NCBI GenBank assembly: GCA_022775085.1
Contig: JALFJQ010000068.1
Location: 1-64,000, forward strand
DNA length: 64,000 nucleotides
Direction of reading: 5' to 3'
Source of the DNA: Clostridiales bacterium
Lineage (GTDB): Bacteria > Bacillota > Clostridia > Oscillospirales > Oscillospiraceae
Shown here: positions 43,317 to 52,001 of the stretch, one piece after another
Layout of the letters: every line of letters begins with the position of its first letter
Position numbering within the stretch: the stretch's first letter is position 1
The notes under the pieces: model-generated
What the model was told of the DNA's origin: nothing
Databases searched by the model: none
Seen by the model: the letters and a program-made list of their open reading frames with translations, nothing else
Translations under genes and position numbers: made by a program

Positions 43317-44573
43317 TCAGCGAAAATTGGCCAGTTTTCCTTCCTTCATCAGGCGCAGCCCCTCTTGACGGGTATCCTCGGTCTTCGTATGAACATAGTG
43401 CTTCATGGTCACGGAGATATCCGAATGGCCCATGTAATACTGAAGATGCGCCGGATTCATGCCGGAATTGGCCATGTTGTTACAAAATGTGTGACGGCAG
43501 ACGTGGGGTGTGACCTTTGGCATCTGGACTTTATAGATGCTGTTGTACTTGTCCAGAATGCGCTTGAAGATGTGCTCCCAATCCATCGCGACCATCGGAC
43601 GCAGGCCCTTGCGCGCCATCTCATTCAGGATCAAAAAGCCGCCGTAGCCATCTACCAGAGGTTCCACCTTCGGTGTCTTTCGGTTCTGAACCAGATTTCG
43701 GAACGCTGCGTGTACCTCGTTGGTCAGCATGGGGATGCACCGTGTTCCGGAAGGCGTCTTCGTTTTTGCGGACAGGCTCTGACCATCAAGAATATACAGT
43801 TCGCCATTGCCCTTGCGCTGGAGCTGGTGGTCAATGTTGATGGTTCTCTGCTCCAAATCGATATCCGCCAGCGTCAATCCGCAGAACTCCGAAATTCGCA
43901 TTCCTGTTTTGAACAGAATATAGATTGCGTCGTAATAAACGGAAAAGTGCGGATCTTCCTTCACAAATTTCAGGAATTTCTTCTCGTCCTGCCTGGAAAT
44001 GGCTTCGCGGGTCACAGCGTCGTTGACCAGTACATCCTTCAGCTGAAAATCAAAGGGATTCCGCTTGATATAGTCGCTCTCCAAAGCCAGTTGGAACGCG
44101 GGACGCAGGACTCCTCTGATACTGTGGATGGAACTGTAAGACCTTCCGTCATCTTTCTGAAGGCTCACCAGAAACAGCTTGGCGTCCAGAACCTTGATCT
44201 TGTCGATTCTGGTGCTTCCAAAGGGATGCTTCTTCAGAATGTTCATCACCGTCTTATGGTTGGCTCTGGTGTTTTCCCGGATACCATTTTGTGTCAGCAG
44301 GTATTTCTCACACATCTGCACAACCGTCAAGCCGCCGCCATCTGGAACGATGCCGAAATTCAAATCTGCCTGAACCCTTCGGATCATATCCCGGAGGGGT
44401 TCACAATTCTTTACGCCAGCCGGAACCTTGTCCGTGGAAACCAGCCGCCAGGAATAGAGATCCCTCTCTTTTCCATTGGCGTCAATGTACTTGTATCGAT
44501 ACCTGCCGTCGGGACGCTGACTTTCACCATTTTGCAAAATTCGGTTTTTGCTGTCCCTTCTCTTTACGCTCAT
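43317..44573 (-). CDS. int: Tyrosine recombinase (Tn916-type integrase)
   Basis: A 418-residue integrase. The N-terminal region has an AP2-like arm-binding domain (GRYRYKYIDANGKERDLYSW). A SAM-like core-binding domain follows (about 85-170). The catalytic residues are Arg in FKTGMRISEFCGL (about 222), HVCRHTFCNNMA (about 370) and MGHSDISVTMKHYVH with the nucleophile Tyr near residue 399. The ATG at 44573 has GGAG upstream; the longer frame to 44612 is less likely. It excises or integrates the element with the small Xis encoded upstream. Confidence 0.94.
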   Translation of the reverse strand: MSVKRRDSKNRILQNGESQRPDGRYRYKYIDANGKERDLYSWRLVSTDKVPAGVKNCEPLRDMIRRVQADLNFGIVPDGGGLTVVQMCEKYLLTQNGIRENTRANHKTVMNILKKHPFGSTRIDKIKVLDAKLFLVSLQKDDGRSYSSIHSIRGVLRPAFQLALESDYIKRNPFDFQLKDVLVNDAVTREAISRQDEKKFLKFVKEDPHFSVYYDAIYILFKTGMRISEFCGLTLADIDLEQRTINIDHQLQRKGNGELYILDGQSLSAKTKTPSGTRCIPMLTNEVHAAFRNLVQNRKTPKVEPLVDGYGGFLILNEMARKGLRPMVAMDWEHIFKRILDKYNSIYKVQMPKVTPHVCRHTFCNNMANSGMNPAHLQYYMGHSDISVTMKHYVHTKTEDTRQEGLRLMKEGKLANFR

Positions 44574-44659
44574 TCGCAGCTCCTTTCTCATAAGAAGGGG
44601 CAGACATGACACCTCTATATTACCATGTCTGCCCCGAAATGAAAAGACTGATTTTCAGT

Positions 44660-44860
44660 TTATAAGCACTCAGCCTTATCAAGGAACTGGGTAAACGCTG
44701 CCCGCTTGAACAGTGTCTTGTTCCCGATCCTCAGAAGAAAATCCGCGTCCTTGTATTCGTTGATGACCCAATGGAGTTTCTTCTGACCGATATTGGTATA
44801 TGCGGCCATTTCATCGACAGTCAGCGCATATTTTTCTTGAATTGGCACCTTATATTCCAT
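44660..44860 (-). CDS. xis: Excisionase (Tn916 Xis-type)
   Basis: A 66-residue winged-helix protein of the Tn916 excisionase type: EKYALTVDEMAAYTNIGQKK, then RIGNKTLFKRAAFTQFLDK. It bends DNA at the element ends and directs the integrase towards excision. The start is the ATG at 44860 with AAAGGAA upstream. It lies 86 bp upstream of int in the same direction, the usual order. Confidence 0.88.
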   Translation of the reverse strand: MEYKVPIQEKYALTVDEMAAYTNIGQKKLHWVINEYKDADFLLRIGNKTLFKRAAFTQFLDKAECL

Positions 44861-44909
44861 TCGCGTTCCTTTCCGATGGTAAACGGATTTCTTTTCGAAC
44901 AGGACGAGA

Positions 44910-45146
44910 TCAATTATCCCGCCGCTTCTGCCAGACGATCTCATAGCCCAGCACGTCGGCAAGCTCCAGTGCTTCCCGATAGCGCAGGGTCTGGTCACTC
45001 AGTTTGGCGGAAAAATTGGAGTCGCTGTCACTCCATCCATACTCGGCGGAGCAGGCCTCCACCGCTTCCTTCTGGGTGTAACCCGCGGCAATGATGTGAG
45101 ACTGAATGTCGCAGCGGACTCTGTTGATTTTTCTTCCATTTTTCAT
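44910..45146 (-). CDS. Small helix-turn-helix-like protein
   Basis: A 78-residue basic protein (MKNGRKINRVRCDIQSHIIA, then GYTQKEAVEACSAEYGWSDS) ending RYREALELADVLGYEIVWQK. The helices around 20-40 look like a Cro/XRE DNA-binding motif adapted to a small element protein, so a regulatory role is likely but unproven. GGAGGG precedes the ATG at 45146. A 25-codon fragment of a close relative is at 35850-35927 in the spoVT element. Confidence 0.75.
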   Translation of the reverse strand: MKNGRKINRVRCDIQSHIIAAGYTQKEAVEACSAEYGWSDSDSNFSAKLSDQTLRYREALELADVLGYEIVWQKRRDN

Positions 45147-45678
45147 GTTCGTTCCCTCCTGAATCAAATTCTGTTTTCTGTACAGTAACCTTGCTGTCCG
45201 GCGAATTTTCTTTGGTCCTGAAAATCCCTCCATTTTCTCATCCGCCATGTCCGGGTCACAGGCTGACCCGGCGAATGCAGCAATTTGCGAACCAATTCGT
45301 CAACCAGTGCAGTCCTTTCCCGTACTGCGAATTGGATTCGATCTTTGCTTCATCGCTTGTTGGCGCATTTTTCACAGGGAAGGAAAAACTATTTCGCTGT
45401 TTTCCAAACCCTTTATTTTCCCTGCGCAGATATTGCGCCACTAATCGTTGACGGGCTGGTGTAAACGGGCGCAAGAAAACCTCTGTGCAGTTGACATTGG
45501 CCCTTTCCACCCTCGTTTCCTGTTTTGCAATTCTCTGTTTACATCTTCTCTTCAAAAAGAAAAAAGCAAGGAATCCAAAGAGAATTTAAGGATTATTCCT
45601 CTTTTCGGCATTTGAAGGTTTTGAAAATACGTTGACCGGCTCGTTTACCGGCTGTTTACTGGGATAGAGGATGACTGC
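45147..45678. other. Non-coding gap with repeats, possible origin
   Basis: No convincing gene. It contains a CCGGGTC/GACCCGG hairpin (about 45249-45271) and, near 45631-45660, tandem GTTGACCGGCTCGTTTACCGG / CTGTTTAC motifs resembling short iterons, with a related GTTGACGGGCTGG at 45446. Its place beside the VirE and primase-like genes makes a replication origin conceivable, but the evidence is weak. Confidence 0.35.
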
Positions 45679-46968
45679 TTACCAGCCCTCCGGCAGTTCC
45701 AACTGCTCCACTCCTACCCCAGCCTTTCTGCGCCATGTGCGCTGGATACCGTAGCCGGGAATCCGTTTTGTTGTACCCGGCTCCCAGCCCTCGATCGTGT
45801 GGTTCATAATGTCGTTGATCTCCCGGATCTCCCATTGCTTTGGTTCACCTATGCGTCCCAGTCCCAATTCAAAAATCTGCCGGGAGCATACATCATCACT
45901 TCCGAAAGAATCCAGAAAGCACTGGATGCGTCCGCTTGTGGTGTCCTCGGGCATGAATGCCTTCTGACGGTTCCGGGCTTCCTCCTCCAACTCCTTCGGC
46001 AGCGACAGCCGGAAATCTCCGCTGCGGTAAATGGTCATCGCCTCTGCCCACATCTGATCGATATATGCGCGGGACGCTGCTTCATCTTCCAGAATGTGTA
46101 CTTCCGCCTTGTCCGGCTCCACCATGACCGGCAGAAAACGACGGTTGCCCGCCCTGTCCAGCGGCAGAAAGTCCAGCGAATTGGAGGTGCCGGCGAATAC
46201 ACACTGCCTTGGCCGATCCTCCGGGTGGATGTCGTAGGGCACCTTATAGGTTTCCTTCTGGCGGCTGATGAAGCTGCGGATCTCCTCAATGCTTTTCGCG
46301 TTGGCGGTGGCCAGCATCTCCGACATTTCGATGATCCAGTGTCCCTGCATTTTTCGGTATACATTGTCATCGTCGATCTTTTTCAGATCATCGGAAAACC
46401 ATTCGTCCTGCACGGCCAGCAGCCGGAAGAAGCTGGACTTACCCGCCCCCTGACTGCCCACCAGACACAGCATCAGCTCAAACTTGATGCCGGGATGGAA
46501 TACCCGGCTGATGGCACCCAGCATGAAAATTTTCAGGCATTCGGTGTTGAATAGACATTCCTCCGCCCCCAGGAATCTGTGCAAGGCGTGCTGAATGCGG
46601 GGCTGCTCGTCCCAGCGGAGCGCTTGGAGATATTCCTGAATGGGATGGAAGCGGTTTTCGTTGGCGACTATGCGGATGGCATCCCGCAATGCCTTCTCGT
46701 GGTTCAGATGGTAGTGCCGCTCGAAATACAGCTTGAGGTAGCTCATGTCCCGTTCTGTAATGGCACTGCCTGTCCTCTCCCAGCCAACATCGCCTACAAT
46801 ACAGTCCCGCTCGGTCAGCACGTTGAATCGAATGGTTCCCCTCAAATTCTCGTCATGCTCCAGAACAAAAATGCAGTTGTCAATGGTTTGCAGAACATTG
46901 TCCTTGCCGCTCTTCTTGAGATTCAGAAATATCTCCTGCTGTGTCATTCCTGTGGATTCGTTCATCAA
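45679..46968 (-). CDS. VirE-family P-loop ATPase/helicase-like protein
   Basis: A 429-residue protein of the virulence-associated E family, the helicase-like partner of phage and plasmid primases. Walker A is LVGSQGAGKSSFFRLL (about 170), and Walker B-like segments include HWIIEMSEML. RKEKETY-type basic residues and FAGTSNSLDFLPLDRAGNRR (about 255) are family hallmarks. The start overlaps the upstream primase-like gene by 89 bp; MTQQEIF, seven codons in, is an alternative. It probably unwinds DNA for replication of the excised element. Confidence 0.9.
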   Translation of the reverse strand: MMNESTGMTQQEIFLNLKKSGKDNVLQTIDNCIFVLEHDENLRGTIRFNVLTERDCIVGDVGWERTGSAITERDMSYLKLYFERHYHLNHEKALRDAIRIVANENRFHPIQEYLQALRWDEQPRIQHALHRFLGAEECLFNTECLKIFMLGAISRVFHPGIKFELMLCLVGSQGAGKSSFFRLLAVQDEWFSDDLKKIDDDNVYRKMQGHWIIEMSEMLATANAKSIEEIRSFISRQKETYKVPYDIHPEDRPRQCVFAGTSNSLDFLPLDRAGNRRFLPVMVEPDKAEVHILEDEAASRAYIDQMWAEAMTIYRSGDFRLSLPKELEEEARNRQKAFMPEDTTSGRIQCFLDSFGSDDVCSRQIFELGLGRIGEPKQWEIREINDIMNHTIEGWEPGTTKRIPGYGIQRTWRRKAGVGVEQLELPEGW

Positions 46969-47497
46969 TCTCTATCACCATCTTTCTGTAATGCTCGTAA
47001 ACGGTTTTCACTTCTTCCGCAGTTCCGAACTCCAATTCAAAAATCAACTGGCGAATGTCTGCCTGCCTTTGAAGTGCTTCGATAAACAGCGGGTGCCAAT
47101 TCTTGTCCGGCGCTTTTGGACAATACTTCCGCTTCCAGTCAAGCAGCAAATCGTAGTAGCTGTGAAGGATTTCCTTCGCATGGGAAATCCATTTTTCCAT
47201 TTCTGTCCGGGCAGCCGGTGGGACTCGAGGGTGATCATCCACTGGAATCCCAAAATCCGCGGACAGCTTTTGTGCCGCTTCCCCCGGTGGAATTTCAAAG
47301 AGCCGGGACACAAATGTGATAACATCCCCTTGGGCACCGCAACCGAAACAGTAAAAGCCCCGGCTGAGCTTCAGGCTGGGCGAGCGCTCATCGTGAAAGG
47401 GACATAACGCCATCCCGGCGGCATTCACTTTCAAGCCGTAGCGGGGAGCCACCTCCCGGCAGGTCAATCTTTGTTTCAACGCTGGATAGTAACTCAT
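46880..47497 (-). CDS. CHC2 zinc-finger primase-like protein
   Basis: A 205-residue protein whose N-terminal 90 residues form a DnaG-type CHC2 zinc finger: ALCPFHDERSPSLKLSRGFY and CFGCGAQGDVITFVSRLFE. No TOPRIM catalytic domain follows, so it is a separated zinc-binding part or a primase accessory protein. The rest is helical. It is the first gene of the minus-strand replication pair with the VirE-type ATPase. AAGGAG precedes the ATG. Confidence 0.88.
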   Translation of the reverse strand: MSYYPALKQRLTCREVAPRYGLKVNAAGMALCPFHDERSPSLKLSRGFYCFGCGAQGDVITFVSRLFEIPPGEAAQKLSADFGIPVDDHPRVPPAARTEMEKWISHAKEILHSYYDLLLDWKRKYCPKAPDKNWHPLFIEALQRQADIRQLIFELEFGTAEEVKTVYEHYRKMVIEIDERIHRNDTAGDISESQEERQGQCSANH

Positions 47498-48311
47498 GTT
47501 CTTCTCCTTCGTTCAAAGTGGTCACAGGATACCCATTGACCGGGTATCCCCGTGTATTCAGTTGTCAAGGTACATGGGCAAAACTGCCCGGAGGACGAAA
47601 AAAGGGCATGACAACAGCGTGGTAAGCTGTTTGTCATGCCCTAACTCGATGGTCCTCGTTCTCACCAGCAAGGCTGGTGGATGCAGGCTCTTATCCGGCT
47701 TCCTATACTGGAAAAATCCAGCGTGTCCGGCGGTTGAACTATGTACGAAACGTGTCAATAGAAAATATGAAGTTGTAATCACGAACTGATTTAGAAAGTT
47801 TGTTCGTGTATCAAGAGTATACTACATCCAAAACGCAATGTCAATACCTAATTCGAAAATATTTTCGAAAATAAATTTTGCTTAGGCAAAAACAAAAGCG
47901 ATTGAAGATCGCGCAGCCGCAGACGAACAGACTGCGACTACCGGGGACTGGGGCGAAGCCTCAATCCCCGGTGAGCAAGAAATTGTTCTGAATAACTCTG
48001 CCCTCTGGGCATCGGCTGCGCAATTGGGAATTGCTGTTGTTGGATTAAACCGTCATCTGTACATCAGGAATTATCTCAGTACAAAAAATCTGATGCAGTT
48101 GAACAATTTATCACGCAAGAAAGTCATTCGCCAAGCGGACACAAAAACGAGGCATTGAACGAGCGACCGAACAATGCCTCTTGTTTGCATTTGCTATGAA
48201 TCTAATCTATTTGAAGTGACCGTAAATGCTTCCCTTTTCTCTGTTTGCGCCCTTTTTCGATTGGCTTGTTTCCTTCAGCAGCATCTTTTAAAAACATCTC
48301 TCACAATAATC
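47498..48311. other. Element right-end region, no supported gene
   Basis: It holds a strong hairpin at 47603-47640 (GGGCATGACAACAGC with GCTGTTTGTCATGCCC), a GGATACCC/GGGTATCC hairpin near 47530, and an 18 bp perfect palindrome TTCGAAAATATTTTCGAA at 47852-47869. An open plus frame of about 88 codons (47889-48155, including WASAAQLGIAVVGLNRHLYI) has no start codon and may be a gene remnant. Confidence 0.5.
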
Positions 48312-49808
48312 CTACTTTTTCACAAGTGCAGATTCCGGGAAGAACATTTTACGGGAGAACACCCTGGAGAACTGCGGGCAGGATGCCAGCTCCAAAAATT
48401 CGGTCTGGCCGCAAAGCTCACGCGCCAGCACAGCCAAGTTTTTATTGTGGGCGATCAGTTTTGCGCCCTCTCCCGCCAGATTGCCCGCTGACCGAATGCG
48501 GTCATGCAGCTCCGGCGGCAGCAACCCGATCCGGCAGGCATTCTGCGAATTCATATAGGTTCCGAAGGCCCCAGCCAGCAGCACGCACCGGATGTCCTCC
48601 GGCTGTATCCCCACCTGTTGGGACATAAGCTGAATACCCGCGGCGATGGCGCCCTTGGCCATCATAATCTGCCGTATATCATCCTGCGTCAGGAAAACCC
48701 GTTTTGAAAGATGGATCGCCCGCTGGCCATTTTCCTTCTCCGTCAGAAGGATCCTGCCCCGTTCGTTTATCCATCCAAGCTCCAAAAACACGGCAGCCGC
48801 GTCGATCAGACCGCTTCCGCAGATGCCCGTGGCTTCCCCGTTCCCGATCACATGAAAACGAAGCTGTCCGCCCTCTGTCCAGACATGATCGATGGCACCG
48901 GGGGAACCCCTCATTCCGCACTGGATATTCGCCCCCTCCAAAGCAGGCCCGGCGGCAGTCGCACAGGCGATCATCTTCCCCTGATGCTGCAAAACCATTT
49001 CTCCATTGGTTCCAATGTCCACCATCAGGGTCGTCTGTGGGAGTTTGTCCAGCTGCGACGCCAGAATACAGGCCACTGTATCCGCACCCACATAACCCGA
49101 AATATCAGGGATCGTGGTCAAAACAGCGTCCGGACATTCCGGGAAGTAAGGCGCGGCAGGGCACACAACTGTTTCGGTGATCACGGGAGAAAACGGAATG
49201 GCAGCCAGATTGCCCGGAGAAATTTCCAGAAAGAGCTGCTGCATACAGGGATTGCCCACCACACTGATGGTTTTTACCAGTGCCGCCGGGATCCCGGCTT
49301 TTGCGCAGGCGTTTTGGAGCAATTCTCCCATGGTTTTGCGGATCAGCCCGGAAAGTTCCGTCAAATTCCCCGCCAGTGCGTATCGAATCCGGGAAATGAC
49401 ATCCGCGCCAAAGGCAGTCTGGGGATTCAGGGCGCTTTCCACGCCAATAGTTTTCCCCTGCGGATCCATCAGATAGCAGACGACCGTGGTCGTACCGATG
49501 TCGAAGGCCGCCAGATAGCCGCTCTGAAGCGGGTCTACCGGGACACTGACGGAATCCCCCTCGGTAAGAATGACATTTTCCGCAGCCCCCGGAAGGATGA
49601 TCTCCGTGTCGCCTTCCAGCACGGAAGCGCAGAGCAGCGTCTTTTTCCCGTTAACAACAGCTTGACATTTTCCGCACTTCCCGTTGCCGCCGCAGGGCGC
49701 ATCCACGGTGATCCCCACATCCTGCAATACCCGCATCAGGGTATGGTTCCATTCCGTTTCCGCGAAAAAGGTCAGGTTATTCGGCTGGACAGTAACTTTT
49801 ACCTTCAT
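48312..49808 (-). CDS. Corrinoid reductive activase (RamA/ASKHA-type, DUF4445)
   Basis: Reactivates corrinoid proteins by ATP-driven reduction of Co(II). The 498 residues have an N-terminal plant-type 2Fe-2S domain (CGGNGKCGKC, about 39-48, then LLC) and an actin-like ATPase domain with FDIGTTTVVCYL (about 118), MVDIGTNGEM (about 300) and CGSGLIDAAA. The ATG at 49808 lies inside the DUF1638 gene, a 32 bp overlap. It is the last gene of a corrinoid methyltransferase operon, where an activase is expected. Confidence 0.93.
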   Translation of the reverse strand: MKVKVTVQPNNLTFFAETEWNHTLMRVLQDVGITVDAPCGGNGKCGKCQAVVNGKKTLLCASVLEGDTEIILPGAAENVILTEGDSVSVPVDPLQSGYLAAFDIGTTTVVCYLMDPQGKTIGVESALNPQTAFGADVISRIRYALAGNLTELSGLIRKTMGELLQNACAKAGIPAALVKTISVVGNPCMQQLFLEISPGNLAAIPFSPVITETVVCPAAPYFPECPDAVLTTIPDISGYVGADTVACILASQLDKLPQTTLMVDIGTNGEMVLQHQGKMIACATAAGPALEGANIQCGMRGSPGAIDHVWTEGGQLRFHVIGNGEATGICGSGLIDAAAVFLELGWINERGRILLTEKENGQRAIHLSKRVFLTQDDIRQIMMAKGAIAAGIQLMSQQVGIQPEDIRCVLLAGAFGTYMNSQNACRIGLLPPELHDRIRSAGNLAGEGAKLIAHNKNLAVLARELCGQTEFLELASCPQFSRVFSRKMFFPESALVKK

Positions 49809-50469
49809 GTTTCTTTCCCTTCCATATAAGCATATCCTGAGATATGGTCGAATGGGGCGGCACGACCAGAAACCGCCCGGGATCCCAGCGGCCGGAGAGC
49901 AGGTCGCTGAGATAGTCCAGCGATCCGTCCAAATGCACATAGGACAGTTCCAGTGCTTTCGCGATCATCTGGATCTGTTCCGCTATGCCGGGGTCGTCTG
50001 TGCAGCCGGTATCCAGATATGCCATCTTTTCATAATGCCGGAGCATTACGGAGAAAATGCGCCGACCGCGCTTTTCTCCGTATTTTTTCAGGCAGACCTG
50101 ATACTCCTGCCAAATCGTCTTTTCCCCTTTCAGCCAACCCTCTGTCAGGAAATAGGTCGCAAACTGCTGCTTCCGCGCCTCATCCGATCCAAGGAGCAGT
50201 GTGATGCAGTCGTCGCACCGGGGGATGACCAGCTTAAAATCGTGAGTATGCAGACCCAAAACGGAATTCCCGCAAAAGCCCATGGCCAAAAGCACATTTT
50301 CACAGCCGTCGCAGGCATCCAGCTCAGCCTGAAGCCGGGCGTTCAGTTTATCGGGCCAGTTGTGCAGCCCCGACTCCACCCAGCGAACCGGGTGCTGACA
50401 TCCTGTTCGTTCTATGGCAGTCAAAAGCTCTTTCTCAACCGTTTTGCAGGTGATGACCCAATCGCTCAT
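49777..50469 (-). CDS. DUF1638 protein
   Basis: A 230-residue protein of DUF1638, a family often next to corrinoid methyltransferase genes. Cysteines in ITCKTVEKEL, DACDGCENVL, GFCGNSVLGL and PRCDDCITLLLG are conserved in style and could bind metal. The role is unknown; a link to methyl-group metabolism rests on context. The start is ATG at 50469 with AGGAGATG upstream. It overlaps the activase. Confidence 0.88.
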   Translation of the reverse strand: MSDWVITCKTVEKELLTAIERTGCQHPVRWVESGLHNWPDKLNARLQAELDACDGCENVLLAMGFCGNSVLGLHTHDFKLVIPRCDDCITLLLGSDEARKQQFATYFLTEGWLKGEKTIWQEYQVCLKKYGEKRGRRIFSVMLRHYEKMAYLDTGCTDDPGIAEQIQMIAKALELSYVHLDGSLDYLSDLLSGRWDPGRFLVVPPHSTISQDMLIWKGKKHEGKSYCPAE

Positions 50470-50587
50470 AGCCACATCTCCTTTCTTCGTCTCATCTGTA
50501 TATGAGCATAGCAGAAAATCCAAAAAGTGCAACCATAAATTCAGGGCTGCGGAAATCGCAGCCCCGATGTAAGGAGGTAAAGGAGAA

Positions 50588-51757
50588 TTAGTATTGTCCG
50601 TGGGCAGCGATATACTCACAGGCTGCAATGGTGTTCTCCGGTGTGCCGTCAGATAGAGTCATCATAGACTTATCCGTAGAGAAGATGTAGTTGCCGCCGG
50701 GTGCCAGCGTATCCAGCAGCTCCTTGCATTTGTCAATGACTTGCTCCTTTGTACCAAGAGCCAGCAGTTCCACAGGCATACCGCCCATGATCACCATTTC
50801 TTTGCCGACTTTTTCCTTGATGATCTTGAGATCTCCTTTTTCAAACAAACCTACGACCTTTGCGTCCTTAGGCAGTTCTTCCCGCAACAGGTCCAGATAA
50901 GGCATCCAGTCGTTCTCCATGAAGAAATAGCAGGAGTAGCCGCGCTTGACCGCCATCTCCTCCAGATACTTTTTCATGAAGGGCAGGTACAGCTTTTGGA
51001 AATCCTTGGGCCGCAGATATGTGGGCAAATGCAGCGGGGAGAAGAGCAGCTTTCGATTGGGCGGTGTAGCTGTGTCATCAAACATCCCGATGATATAGTC
51101 ATACAAGGACAGGCAGGCCTCCAGCAACTCATCTGAGTGGCGGCGAACGTCTAGAGAAATTCCTACAAAATCTCTCAGGTAGTCCAGAACCACATCCGGT
51201 GCGAGGAAATTGGTGCCGCGGACAATGATAGGCAGTCCCAGTTCCTTCTCGATTCTGGCGTTTACACCACTGTTATACTTGATGTATTCCAGATTGTCCT
51301 TGTAAGCCTGCTTAATGATGTCGACCTTTTTCTCAATGCTGGGGGTATTAAAGATTTCAAACTTTCTGGGAATCAGTACATTTGCAAAAAATTTCATGGG
51401 ATCCTGTGCCAGCAGCGGGTACTCCTGAGGCTCCATCAGATGACCGCCGCTACCCTTGATCTGGACACCATTCTCGGAGAAGGTATAAATTCCATCACCG
51501 ATCTTCTTTGCCAAATTGATGGGGATCGTATTGGAAGTGCTGACCAGACCATCCAGTGGAAGTGTATCGTTCAAATGCTTGGCAGCGCGGAAAATCTCAT
51601 TAGGATCTTCAGTAAACGCCGTTTTGACACTGACACCCGCCAGATGATACATCCAGGTGTTCATGTTGGGGATAATGGGAACGCGGTCCGGGATCCGGCG
51701 GCTCATCACATCATCGAACCGCTGAAGTCTCTGCTCATACAAATCGTTTGCATTCAT
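50588..51757 (-). CDS. UroD-family methyltransferase (corrinoid-dependent)
   Basis: A 389-residue protein of the uroporphyrinogen decarboxylase/MtaA-CmuA superfamily. In operons with a corrinoid protein such enzymes move a methyl group from a substrate to cobalt; vanillate O-demethylase component MtvB is a known example. Recognisable parts are RFDDVMSRRIPDRVPIIPN at the start, MFDDTATPPNRKLLFSPLHL (about 228) and GGNYIFSTDKSM near the end. The substrate is not readable from sequence. It follows the small protein gene and transporter in the same direction. Confidence 0.85.
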   Translation of the reverse strand: MNANDLYEQRLQRFDDVMSRRIPDRVPIIPNMNTWMYHLAGVSVKTAFTEDPNEIFRAAKHLNDTLPLDGLVSTSNTIPINLAKKIGDGIYTFSENGVQIKGSGGHLMEPQEYPLLAQDPMKFFANVLIPRKFEIFNTPSIEKKVDIIKQAYKDNLEYIKYNSGVNARIEKELGLPIIVRGTNFLAPDVVLDYLRDFVGISLDVRRHSDELLEACLSLYDYIIGMFDDTATPPNRKLLFSPLHLPTYLRPKDFQKLYLPFMKKYLEEMAVKRGYSCYFFMENDWMPYLDLLREELPKDAKVVGLFEKGDLKIIKEKVGKEMVIMGGMPVELLALGTKEQVIDKCKELLDTLAPGGNYIFSTDKSMMTLSDGTPENTIAACEYIAAHGQY

Positions 51758-51804
51758 ATCGTATCAACTCCCTATATTGCGGAATGTGGATAGCTTTCAT
51801 AAAA

Positions 51805-51954
51805 TCAGATTCTGGTGACAATGAGGTATATCAGCTTTTTCATGGACTTCATCACGTCCTCTTCCGGTTTTCCGGTTTCCTGTGCGATCTGCTTTGCTGC
51901 CAATTCAAAAGCTTCCAGTGTATTTCCATCCAAATTTGTTGCAATTTCAGCCAT
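51805..51954 (-). CDS. 49-residue protein in the methyltransferase operon
   Basis: A short frame MAEIATNLDGNTLEAFELAA, KQIAQETGKPEEDVMKSMKK, LIYLIVTRI. AAAGGAG lies ten bases before the ATG, and the stop is TGA at 51805. It sits between the SLC13 transporter and the UroD-type methyltransferase in the same direction, with no other gene in the 244 bp gap. It looks like one long amphipathic helix with a hydrophobic end. The function is unknown. Confidence 0.65.
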   Translation of the reverse strand: MAEIATNLDGNTLEAFELAAKQIAQETGKPEEDVMKSMKKLIYLIVTRI

Positions 51955-52001
51955 ACCGGCGGTACTCCTTTCTTAGTGTGCGGTTAACGGTTTGAAATGG
52001 C

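Larger units (their letters stand above)
43259..47900. mobile_element. Tyrosine-recombinase element (approximate ends)
   Basis: A block of minus-strand genes: integrase (43317), excisionase (44660), HTH protein (44910), VirE-type ATPase (45679) and CHC2 zinc-finger protein (46880). The left end is suggested by integrase-type repeats at 43259-43316. The right end is somewhere in 47500-48300 and is not resolved, because I found no clear direct repeat flanking the block. No conjugation or capsid genes are present, so it is a small satellite-like or decayed element. Confidence 0.7.

Noticed and set aside
46880-46968. 89 bp overlap of primase-like and VirE genes as a frameshift
   Set aside because: Each frame has a sensible start or end and normal domain content, so an overlap of adjacent element genes is simpler. 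An alternative VirE start shortens it slightly.
50588-51757. Heme-pathway uroporphyrinogen decarboxylase (hemE)
   Set aside because: The neighbours are corrinoid, pterin and activase proteins, and the N-terminal active-site pattern of HemE (RQAGR-type) is not present.
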